Source of the DNA: Symsagittifera roscoffensis
Taxonomy: Eukaryota > Xenacoelomorpha > Acoela > Convolutidae
Length of the DNA stretch: 64,000 nt
Assembly: GCF_963678635.1 (NCBI RefSeq)
Contig: NC_087069.1
Coordinates: 23,672,303-23,736,302, forward strand
Reading direction: 5' to 3'
A program made the translations under genes and the position numbers. The notes below the pieces were generated by a model, which had not been told where the DNA came from, did no database searches, and worked only from the letters and a program-made list of their open reading frames with translations. Shown here in pieces: positions 49,600 through 59,717 of this stretch. Numbering within the stretch: the first letter of the stretch is position 1; each line of letters begins with the position of its first letter.

Positions 49600-49850
49600 C
49601 ACAGTCTTCTCAAGTGGGTGTGTATTTGCCTAATACACCCACCGAGGTCTTCTTTTGGGTGTCCTGCGATTGCCCGAGCTGTCCTACTAAGTAGCTCAAG
49701 GCAACCTCTTGGTCGAAAATTCGTCAAATCTATGAAAAAGCTCTCCCACACTCGGACTGCTCCAAGTGCACGAGAGTAGGGAACAATTCTTCTTCTCAAG
49801 TGGGTGTGTATTTGCTTAATACACCCACCGAGGTCTTCCTTTATTTGTTC
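49600..49850 (-). repeat. Tandemly duplicated hairpin in the leader
   Basis: Two hairpins, at 49,614-49,642 and 49,800-49,828, have stems of about 11 pairs. In sense they are flanked by CTCGGTGGGTG on the left and CCCACTTGAG on the right. The second element has one copy at 57,773-57,793 with identical flanks but a changed stem and loop. Confidence 0.7.
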
Positions 49851-52205
49851 CCGGATTGCCCGAACTTTCCTATTAAGTAGCTCAAGGCAACCACTCAACC
49901 AAAATCACAATCAAAAAAAAATTTTGTTCGGGTACTTCTAATACACCCAATATAGAATCCAAAGTTGATCACGAATTTCCGGGTCAGAATGGGTTCTTCT
50001 GATCCTGATAAGCACGCCTAATATCCTAATATGATCCTTATTAAATGGATATTTTCCGTTTCCCAAATTGCCACAGAAGGTTTACTCAAGTCTCTTACAA
50101 GGAGGGTCGCTAGAAGGTTTAAGACACTCCGGAGGGTTACCTCGGAGGGTACCTCAATCACTCAAGTTACTTAGGAGGGTATCTTAATCACCCAAGTTAC
50201 TTCGGAGGGTCCCCCTAAATTTACTAAGGAGGGTCAATAAGATGCTTAATACGCTCCGGAGGGTCAATTTTCTGATCTCACTTGGAAGGTTCTCCTACTA
50301 GCTTCAAAAAGCGTCAAAATAAGCTAAGGGTTCTAGGGGGAGCTGTTTCAACTTCTTAGGGTGATCTCGTGGAAATTTTCCACTAAGGAGGGTTGCTAAA
50401 GGGTTTAGCTGACTCCGGAGGGTCACTTCGGAGGGTTCCCCCAAAATCAAGAAAAAGGGTTAAATCACCGCAGTAAAGCCTCTGAAAGCGGTCTACCTGA
50501 CTTAAAACTAGGTTGGCTGACACGGTCAACCTTCCCAGTTGAATAAAAAGATGTTTTGATAAAATTTTCTGCCGCTCGGAGGGTTGCCCGTTACTTGGAC
50601 CCTCCGAACCAACAAATTCTAAAAAATTTTCTTTTCTGAAATAATCAACCCAAAAACGGTTGCGATTCGGAAAAGTGGTCAAAAACGTCGACTTATGGTA
50701 CCAAAATTATCCCGATCGGATAACTAGTCTTTGAGAAATCGCCAAAAACGCGTTCGTCAAAATGGCCTTTTTCACCACCTGTATAGGATCTGAAAGACTT
50801 TTTTCGCAATTCCGGTCGAAAGTGCCTAAAAATACTTGAAATGAGCGTAGTAGCCCTGTACGGCACTGGAATAATGCAAAAAACCGGACCAAAATTGGTT
50901 TAGAATCAAAAATTTGGCCAAAAACTATCAAATTTGGACCCTCCGATTCCTTCCTTTTCCAAACCTTAAGTCGTTAGCTCTATCCACGGAGCTACTCGGA
51001 GGGTTACCCAAAAATTTCTCTAGTAACCTAGCACGTTATGCTAGCACGCTCCTAACGCAAAAAATTTTATTGCTCTAACTCTAAAAACTCAAAAACTCGA
51101 TCCCCAAAACAGATTGACAAAATTCAAAAAATTATCGAAATTTTGACCGAAAAATTTTGGTTTTTTCCAACTTCTACTGAGTCTTTTCTCACGCGGTTTT
51201 TTTAGTTAGGGGGATCGAACTACGTAGCTACTCCCTATATAAAAGCTTTTTGTTGTTCGGAAAAGCTCGTATATCCAAAAATTTGGGGGTCTACAGTTTG
51301 ATCGAAAATCGATGATTTTCGACAAAATTGGGTGTTTTTTGGATCTAATTGAGGAGATAAGTAATATATAATAAGGATAATAATCTATTAATAGTCGTTA
51401 ATGAATAGTACTATACCCTCCTTTGCACCAAAATACCCGAATTAAGACCCTTAACTCGGAAATTTGTAATCGATGGAGGGTACAATCGGACCGCGCCAAT
51501 CGTGCCCCCCACCACTTAAGTTTTAATGAAATAGTACCCGAACGATACTAAAATTGCTTCAACGATACCCAACAGTCGTTGCGGATGTTGTCCTTGATGT
51601 CCCTGTTGAGTGTGGAACACGTTGATCAGCTTGCCACTCTACCCTCCGGTCACCGGCAAAATCACCATTAACGTGCTTAAACACTCAAATTACACTCGAG
51701 GGAGGGTACCCAACCCTTCACCAAAACACACAATCTCTCTATCAGAAACGATATAAATCAATCTGAAACAACAACAAATAGGAAGGTCAGATCACATCTC
51801 GTCCGGAAATAACATATAAACTGTCACTTTATGTTTTTTACTGTTTTTGGTCTTTTTTGGATTTTTTTTTTGTTTTTTGTACTTTTTTGTTTTTAAATAA
51901 ATTTGTTTTTGGCTTTTTCTTGGTTATACACTATTTTTGTTTGGTTTTACGCTTTCTCTTTAATTTTTTTTTTTGGTCCTGGGACCTCAGGACAAGCGGG
52001 CTCTAGATTTCCCACCTAACCCTCCGGCCCCCGGAATTTTCGGTGTTAACTAAGTTAAAAAGCTAAATTGCACTAGACGGAGGGTACGCACCTTCCACCT
52101 AGTACAACAACGGTCATTAAGGCCTCTAACTCGGGCTTACGCCCGGAGCGGAGGGTACGTCGCTGAAACGCTTGCTGATCATGATGGTTTCATGCCTTTA
52201 ACAGG

Positions 52206-52222
52206 CCCACCCAGGAGCGCCA
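52206..52222 (-). promoter_or_regulatory. Primer binding site
   Basis: In sense TGGCGCTCCTGGGTGGG, starting 12 bases after the LTR end. The first 15 bases are identical in the second element at the same distance. It starts with the TGG expected opposite a tRNA 3' CCA. The TGGCG start fits a tRNA with G before CCA, such as a serine tRNA, but the tRNA was not identified. Confidence 0.65.
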
Positions 52223-52234
52223 TAAAAACGTCTA

Positions 52235-53119
52235 TGTAACATTCGCCCAAATATCACACAGCGACGGAGCGTAGAAAAAGTACCTATCAACGACTGGCAG
52301 GCGTCAGTTACCTTAATTCTACTCGTTTTTCACCGTCTCGACCTTGCCAGTTGATTTTCTGGTCTGTTTAGGGCAAAGTAAAAAGTTACCATTTTTAGGC
52401 CATCAGTCAAACGACTTTTGATCAGCTTTCGTTTGCATGCGAACACAACCACATAGCTGAGTCTCGGATCCTCAGACTACGTGATTGTCATTAAAAACAC
52501 GGCTCGAACAACCTATTTTATTATGTTTTTGTGTGACAGTTTTATATTAAATCCATTGGAGATGGATTGACCCTTTCCTTTTTTTATCTACTCATGCTCT
52601 GAAATATTAAATAATAACGGTGTTAATTAAGATCTAGGACATTACAGCAGCTGTTATAGTCAGTTTTCACAGTCCCTTCACATATAACAGTCTCTGGGGG
52701 ACCAAGCCTCCGCTCCCGTGATTTTCTTGAGATAACACTCTTATCTCCTATATTTCGTGTCCCGGGAGGGTTCCGTGGTATTTCTCTTCCCCCCACTGAA
52801 GCCTCCGTCTCCACAAATATCTGTCGCTAAGGTCCTTATCGTGTGTTTTTGACACGATAAGAGGCTCCGTAATTTTTCTGTCTTTGATACAACTGTTCTT
52901 CACAATCTATATCGTGGTTCTGATTTTCGTCTTTTTTATTCAAAATGGCCGTCTTTTTTCTATTTCTAAGAAATGTTCTTCTTCCGATCGAAATTTTAAA
53001 AATAAAAATTCTAGAACATTCTGACCCTCCGTCGCAACACTTTTCTGTTCATAAGGCCTTTAGTCACTTTTATTTCTGTCGCGGGAAGGTTATGCTGTGT
53101 CATCTGGCAGAATGGCACA
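52235..53119 (-). repeat. 5' LTR of the 24.4 kb element
   Basis: 885 bases, identical in length to the 3' LTR and different at one position by my comparison (52,968). The hairpin (52,835-52,861) and AATAAA (52,517-52,522, sense minus) are the same. Confidence 0.95.
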
Positions 53120-54340
53120 TAATGACGTATGATCCAGTAGGTAAAAAGCGCTGGGAAGTTTTCAACCCAATGAACTTGTCGTCATTAAGTCGGTGGTGTT
53201 CAATTTTGTTCAAGTTGTGTTGTTGAACTATTTGGGGTTCTTTTTTTTGATTAAACGAGTCAAACGCTCCTAGAAGGAACTATAATATACAGAAACTTGT
53301 TGATAACAATCTCCGATAAATTTGAGCTATGAAGTAGGTCCGTTTTACTGAAAATGTTGTTCTTTCCTTAAGTTGATACTACACATTTCCGAAGGACGAG
53401 TTTTCTTAATTTTGACAAAGCAAGATAGCCAAGGTGAGCATCTCGATAAGCCCAATATCGTTTGGATATGTAAACCAAATGGAGAAGCGTTGAAACCAAT
53501 AGCCAAATTGCGCTGGGGTGTTTTATACCTAATCGGTGTTTTTCAGAGTTCTTTTAATCGTATTAATGAGACGTATGGGAGTTCTCTGCTTGATGAAACG
53601 ATTCAGACGTGCCGAGAATGATTCTAACACCACAGACCTTAGTCAATAACACTCACCGAGAACTGTTAGTGATCCAATTGAACCGTTTATTAAAAATTAT
53701 TGTCTCTCCGTTCGATGATTGCTACAATTTTTCAAGAACGAGTTTTTCCATTGTCGACGGCACATGACGACAAAAGCGGGCATGTCGAAGTGCCCAAAAT
53801 TTTTTGATTATGTAAGACAACTGGGAATGGCGTATGATCCAGTAGTTAAAATGCGTTGAGAATTTTTTAACCCAATGTAATGTCGTCGTTTTCAAATTTC
53901 TTTAGGTCTTATTGATAGAACGTTTTGGATTCTCTTCAAGTTAAAACGAGTCAGTTTCGCCTAGAGTGGGTCGTCCTCGTACAGACACTAGTTTATGACA
54001 TTCTTCAACGAAATTGGTCTTTTTAATAAGTCTCTCCTTAAAAAAATTACTTTTTTCTTCTTGGAAGGAAATTACACATTTTCGAACGACCTGTTTCTCC
54101 ATTTATGACGGCACATGACAACAAACCCGTACACGTGGAAGGGCTCATTTTTAATTGATTATGTAAATCTACTGAGGAAACGTAGGAATCGTTTGTAAAA
54201 TTGTGCCAGAATTATTTTAACCTAATGAGCTTGTCGGCATTAAGTCGGTAGTTTTCAGATTTTTTAAAAAGTTTTAATAATAGAACGCAGGTATTCTCTT
54301 TAAATTAAAACGATTCAGACGCGCCTACAATGAATTGTAG
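53120..54340 (+). repeat. Satellite array between the two retrotransposons
   Basis: Continues the 704-base dimer family directly from the left flank of the 24.4 kb element (TAATGACGTATGATCCAGTA). From about 53,880 it passes into the 361-base type seen at 19.6-21 kb (TCTTCAAGTTAAAACGAGTCAGTTTCGCC, ACACGTGGAAGGGCTC). It is then cut by the second element. Confidence 0.88.
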
Positions 54341-55266
54341 TGTGACATTCGACCAGAATGGGTAAAATGCAATCTCTGCAGATTTCGAATTTTTAGCAGC
54401 GGACCTTCCGAGTTGGTGATTTAGGAGGATTACCGACGTTATTCGGATGATTAGTAGAACGGTGAAGGTCAAGATATTCCCGTATTTTAAAATTTTAAAT
54501 TTTCGAAGTGATGACGTAACATTTCTGAGAAACGTCAGAAACGGCCATTTTGGCAAAAAATTGAAGAAAAACAGAACAACATTAGTTGCGATTGCGAGAA
54601 GGACGAAAATAGTAATTAAGAAACGGCAACGAATCACGAAGTTAACAGAGAACACTCCGAGTTGCAACTATTGTGTCGCTACAATAGTTGCAAGGCCGTT
54701 GCAGACAACGGTAAAGGGTGGAAGACAGCCTTCCGGATTACGGAGAAATCAAGATTAACGTGCTTGATTCAGTGGATTCAAGAATCCGGAAGGGTTTCGG
54801 GACTGAAACTTTTATCCTTTTATATAAACTTTTAGCTTCTTGTCATGTCCTGAATTGAACTTAATTAACAACTGGGTTCATTTTGATAAGGATGAGAAGC
54901 TAGGAATTTGGGGAAAAGGGTTGATCCATCTTCGATGGAGATGATGATTTTTATCTACTGAACAAAAACAATAGTAATTTAATAAATAGTAGTAGCCCTG
55001 TTTTTAGGAGTGGCCTCGTGGTCTGGGGATACTGAGACCCAGCCATGAGCTCACTATTTCTGCATGTAATTAAGTTAATTTGAGTGTTTTGACCGAAGCC
55101 GAAAGCAGTAACTTTTTTTGTTGACCCGATGTTAGAAAAGACCACCGAAATTACTGGCTTGGTAGAGACGGTGAAAAGCATATAAAGCTCTGTTTAGACG
55201 TTAGCCAGTCGTCTTAGGACTTAGTTTTATTTTCCGTCGATATGTATCTTCCGGGCGAATGTTACA
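54341..55266 (+). repeat. 5' LTR of the second element
   Basis: 926 bases, TGTGACATTC...GAATGTTACA. It is diverged from the 885-base LTR of the first element but keeps the ends, a CTTAATTAACA block, GATCCATCTTCGATGGA and AATAAA (54,981). A TATATAAA at 54,821-54,828 is a good TATA box candidate. Confidence 0.88.
54821..54828 (+). promoter_or_regulatory. TATA box candidate in the LTR
   Basis: TATATAAA lies 160 bases before AATAAA within the LTR, as expected for U3 followed by R. Confidence 0.45.
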
Positions 55267-55278
55267 TACATGTTTTTA

Positions 55279-55293
55279 TGGCGCTCCTGGGTG
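55279..55293 (+). promoter_or_regulatory. Primer binding site
   Basis: TGGCGCTCCTGGGTG, 12 bases after the LTR. It is identical over 15 bases to that of the first element. Confidence 0.65.
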
Positions 55294-57946
55294 TTATTCT
55301 TTTTAACATCATGACCGGCAGAACCGTTAACGAGCACTCCGCGCCGAGCGGATGCTCACATTAACGCCCTTAATAGGCCTAAACCGCCGGGCCGGGGCGG
55401 AAGGGTAGTTTGGAACGCGGAAGCCTTCCGGATTACCGTGAATAGCTTTTTAACTTAGTTAAGACCGAAAATTCACGAACCAGGAAGGTTGGGGGGATTC
55501 GCGGTCCCGTCATTCCCTGAGGGATTCGTGACCAAAAACACTTAAAGATATATATAAAACCAAACAAAAAGTAGTATAGTACCCAAGAAAAACAAAAAAC
55601 ATAAAAAATAACCGAAAAAACCAAAAACAGTAAAAAAGTAAAAAATCTGTAGAAATCAACCCCCCAGACAAGATGTGATCCGACCCCCCCCCCGTTTGTT
55701 GTTGATAGATATATTGTTGTTACAGGCATTTATATCAGTCAGGATCGTTACGACCAGTTTTGTAGACCGTTTGTGAGGCTTGTACTGTAGGGTTATTTGA
55801 GCATTTAAGCACGTTAATGAAAAATTGCGCTCAATCCGGAAGGGTCAGCTGATTTGCGCTCAATTTGGAAGGGTCTTGGGAGAAGACTGATCCGGCAAGC
55901 AGTACAAGGAGCAACAAGAAGGGGCTCAATGAAAACAACAATCGACTGTTGGGTATCGTTAACAAGTTTTGTATCCCTTTTGGTACAAAAACTAAGATAG
56001 TAATCTGTGGGGGGCTCGACAGTGCTGCACTGTAGTGACCCTTCACCGAACTGCGAATATCCGAGGTAAGCACCTTAATTCGAATATTAAACAAACCCGG
56101 AGGGGTATAGTATTACTAACATTATTACTAATATAGCCTATATTAATACTCTTATACCGTTTTTCAGTGAAAAACACAGAAAGTAGACCGGTTTTTAGAG
56201 TCAAAATAGCGACATTTTGACCCCCCCACAAGTCGCGATTTTTGAGATATTCATGTTTTTTGAAACGGAAAAAAGCGCTAAAGTAGTGTGTTACATCGTA
56301 ACTGCACTACCATAATACATAGAACCGGTTAAAAATAGTTCAGAAGTGGTTGGAACTGTTTTGGTACCGAAAACCGAAATTTCGTGATTTTTGAGAAAAC
56401 GAAACACTATAAATTCAGAAAATTTATTGAAGTTTTTGAGTTACAACAGTAAAAATAGTTGTTCGGACAACGTCCACTAGTGAATCTACAAGTTTTAAAA
56501 CCCGCTACCCGAAAGCCTTCCGGGTTGCAGAGAAATCGAACTTAACGTGTTTGATTTGGTGGATTCATCAATCCGGAGGGGTACAGGTAGCATAGTTTTT
56601 CGCAAATTTTTTCAATTAAAGCGTTTTAGATCGGGTCTTTTGCATTGAACTAGAAGAGTATATGCCTTCTGAGCTCGGATCAATAGTTTTTAGGTCGAAA
56701 GGACCAAATTTGCGGAGAAAGTTAGACGGAACCTATAAGAGAGAAATTTCTTGACTTTGGAAAAAAGACGTTTTGGCTAATAACTTTTCGACGACTGAAC
56801 AGATCCAGTTGATCTTGGTACCAACAGATCAGAAATTAGCTGAGCTTACTGATAGGGACAAAAGTTTTTCGGAAAAGTATGCGTGAAAATTTTTTTTGAG
56901 ATTGTTTTTAGCAAATTCCTCAATTTGGAAGGGTACACCCTTCACGTTTTATAAATTAATTTTTTTTTAGAAAAGCCCTTATACCCCTACCAAAAGGTAA
57001 TAGCGGTTGAATAAAGTAACTTTAGGCTGTTCGAGACGAAAAGGGAAGGCTAAAGGCACAGCAGAACCTTAATCGAGCCGAAGTTAGGCGAGCGATAAGA
57101 CCCTTCACCGTTAGCGTGAATTGTCGAATAAGAGGCTTAACTTCAATCCGGAAGGGTCTAGGAAAGCACTGGATACCCTTCCTAGTTAATCTAAAAAGCA
57201 AAATAGCATCGGAAAACGTATCCGGAGGGGTATAGGTTGAAAGAAGGAGATCGCCGAAAAGCTACTTTTACAAAACCGGATGGCTCCCTATCCGGAGGGG
57301 TCAAAGTTTTTTCCAAGTTAGGAGGGGTCCGAATCCGGAGGGGTCTTGTAGTTGCTAACTCGGAGAGGTCCAAATCCGGAGGGGTCTTATATTATTTAAC
57401 TCAGAGGAATCCCAATCCAGAGGGGCCTAGATTCTGTTAGTCCGGGAGGTTCCTATTTGTGCCAATCCGGAGGGGTATTATTTTATTAAAGGACTTAGGT
57501 AGACGGAAGAAAGACTAAAGTGAGAGGTATTAGGTTATTAGCAGACAGGCTAGGAATCAGTGACTGCACTGGTATTTGCCTTTCAATAAGAACAAGACCA
57601 AAACAAAACAGGTCCGAACTCGGATATTCGTGACACTAAGTCTAAACTAAAAAGAGCGTGATTCATTGGTGTGGATTGTAACATAATACGTTTTTGTGAA
57701 AAGTGACTGCCCTGAGGATTTTAGTAGGTCTAGCTCGGGCAGTCCGAAGGCAGATAGGTAATACAGTACTCGGTGGGTGCAATAGACGCCCACTTGAGAG
57801 AATTACTGCCTTCAAATTTTTGTCTGTTTGGTGCAGCACCGAGCAGGGAAAGCTTTTTCTTTAAAAGACAAATTCGACTATTGTACTGCGACCGACTAAG
57901 AGTACATTACACATACGTTTTTTCATAGAGGTATTCATATTCTGTC

Positions 57947-57948
<2 letters not shown>

Positions 57949-57987
<39 letters not shown>
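57949..57987. repeat. TA microsatellite
   Basis: About 19 uninterrupted TA dinucleotides in the leader, absent from the leader of the first element. It was probably gained after insertion. Confidence 0.95.
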
Positions 57988-57992
<5 letters not shown>

Positions 57993-58283
57993 CTTGATTT
58001 TAAATCTACATAAACTGTGCTTGATTGGGTAGTGAGTACACTATCTTTTAAATTGACTGATAACATCATATTGTGCTAGTTTTCAAATCTTTCGACCGAT
58101 AATCGGTTAGTGTGAATAAATTTTATACAAACTGTACTCTGATAACATACAGGGATTCGTGGTCACTATTTAATAGAATCTTGTGAAATTTATTGTGTTG
58201 TGTCAATTATTATAGGTAATCAAACTATAAGGTCACTGGCAATCGAGTTAAGTGTATAGGCATTAATAAGTGACAAATAGAGA

Positions 58284-59717
58284 ATGAGTCTAGACAAGTC
58301 AAGGATACCAAAACGAGGTAATGGCTCTAGGAAATTCATACCTGAGGAGCAAAGAAAAAAGATGACCGATCCTTTTGTGGATTGGATCAAACAGGCCCGG
58401 ACCGACAAAGGGGAGACGGTTTCAGGCAGAATGGTTGAAACGAGAAGTCAGAAGTTCTCAGAAGAGCGAAAAGAACTGTTAAAAGTGGAGTTCAATACAG
58501 ACCATGCCATGAACGACAACCAGGAAGTACATGGACTGGAAGGGAGAGGCAGAAGGCTGGCGAGTGAATCTACTCCGGTAGAACAGGGCCAAGATTTTGC
58601 CACTTCCACCGGGACATTGGATTGAGAGGAGATGTCGGAACTGTCCGACATCTCAACTGAAATAGCGGCAACTAGATGATCTCCAACAGACAACACTATG
58701 ATGGCAGTCGGGACTGAGAAACAAACAACGTCATCATCGTTCTCAGAAAGAATGAGGAACACCTTAGGAAACATCTTTCCATTCACCATGGGAGGAGGCG
58801 CAGGAAATGAAGGTGAATCCCAGGAGGAAGAGGACGAAGAAGAGCAAGGGGACTTTGAGTCTCAAGTCAGCCTCAATAGTTCGACCCAGGAGAATGAGGC
58901 ATACGTCGGAAAAGAGACTGGAACCATGGACAAATTTGGTGTAGTGACAACGATAAGCAAAGAGGCAAACACACCGGGCCAGTCAAAAGACTTCGCGATT
59001 ATGACAACTTCAGAGCTGCAAGCTGAGGAGAGTAGAAACAGAGGGCTAGGCAACGCATTGGCGGATCATGAGGTAGATAATGAAAAGACGTCGAGGCAGA
59101 GAGTCAAGGCCCGGATCTCGACCAGCACGAAGCTACCTGGGACCGACAGGGTTACACCACCACTAGTGACGCCACTCGTGGATAACGGGGCAGCACTAGA
59201 GGAAGCCTTAAACAACATAGTGGACAGTTTAGGAGAACAAAATGAACAGATGTCCATAAGAATGGGGCCCGTTCATCAGGGCAGTTCATCAGGCTATGCC
59301 ACAAGGGGTAATGGCACATGGGGCCCGAACAGTAGAACAAGTTCAACGGGGAACAGACAGACCTCTAACGAACGACCAACGCAAGGCACACATGCGACTG
59401 GGAAAACTGATTCCGGTAACAGGGGGCATGCAAGCCCGAGGAGGGGTCATGTGGGCCAAGCGGGAAACACTCACTGCGATTCGGATTGCAGGGATGCACC
59501 GCATACAGAGCCTTTGACGAGGTGTAAGGACACTCAGGCGGGACACTCAAGGGATGCTACGGCAATGGCCACAGCATTTGAACCCCTAAACAGGTCTTTG
59601 GAGACATTCCTTACAAGGTTATCCAGAACCAATGAACGCAGTGAGAAGTCCAGAGGAGTCTTTAAGAAACAAGATGCTATAAAGACGAATCTGATGGCTG
59701 TATTGATACCTGGATAG
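58284..59717 (+). pseudogene. gag: Gag N-terminal half, with two in-frame TGA codons
   Basis: Starts at ATG 58,284. RIPKRGNGSRKF near the start matches KIPRLSKGSTRKF of the first element and fixes the start. The same frame is interrupted by TGA at 58,623-58,625 and 58,677-58,679. It then runs open to 59,717, through a Glu-rich stretch (EEEDEEEQGDFES) to FEPLNRSLETFLTRLSR, which is shared with the first element. Near 59,680 the homologous reading moves to another frame, so the tail after FKKQDAIK is out of frame. Most of the acidic/low-complexity N-terminus is not conserved between the two elements. Confidence 0.8.

Larger units (their letters stand above)
49128..52234 (-). promoter_or_regulatory. 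3.1 kb leader of the 24.4 kb element
   Basis: Very long untranslated leader between the 5' LTR and gag. It holds the primer binding site, an A-rich tract in sense (T-rich on plus, about 51,820-51,985), dozens of CGGAGGGT/ACCCTCCG motifs (densest at 50,100-50,470 and 51,400-52,160) and a tandem duplication of about 186 bases with hairpins (49,600-49,850). A frame at 49,470-49,898 only reads that duplication. The second element has a leader of nearly the same length (3,017 bases) with the same parts. Confidence 0.8.
28706..53119 (-). mobile_element. Giant Ty3/mdg4-type LTR retrotransposon, complete
   Basis: A 24,414-base element on the minus strand, bounded by two 885-base direct LTRs and inserted in the satellite. 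Transcribed from high to low coordinates, it has 5' LTR, primer binding site, 3.1 kb leader, Gag-protease, RT-RNase H-integrase, integrase end plus macrodomain, spacer, SGNH protein, orphan protein, 3' untranslated region and 3' LTR. The Pol order (protease, RT, RNase H, integrase), the CCHC knuckles and the GPF motif after integrase place it in the Ty3/mdg4 (gypsy) group. The flanks repeat TAA or, with shifted LTR ends, TAATG. Almost 9 kb of extra coding sequence follows Pol, far more than a normal env. A Gag/Pol frame break and an integrase UGA suggest this copy is not autonomous. Confidence 0.93.
55267..58283 (+). promoter_or_regulatory. 3.0 kb leader of the second element
   Basis: Contains the primer binding site (55,279-55,293), an A-rich tract (about 55,540-55,650), many TCCGGAGGGGT/TCCGGAAGGGT motifs (densest at 57,220-57,475), a C-run at 55,685, the conserved hairpin (57,773-57,793) and a TA repeat (57,949-57,987). 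No gene is supported. Confidence 0.8.

Noticed and set aside
49470-49898. Minus-strand frame with an internal duplication (GGCIKQIHTHL/GGCIRQIHTHL) as a leader protein
   Set aside because: The duplication is at DNA level around a hairpin. The second element has no equivalent frame at the conserved hairpin.
41578-58679. Reassigned UGA (as tryptophan or selenocysteine), because several breaks in both elements are TGA
   Set aside because: Trp is encoded by TGG throughout, other breaks are TAA, TAG or frameshifts, and the TGA sites do not align with Trp or Cys in the other copy.
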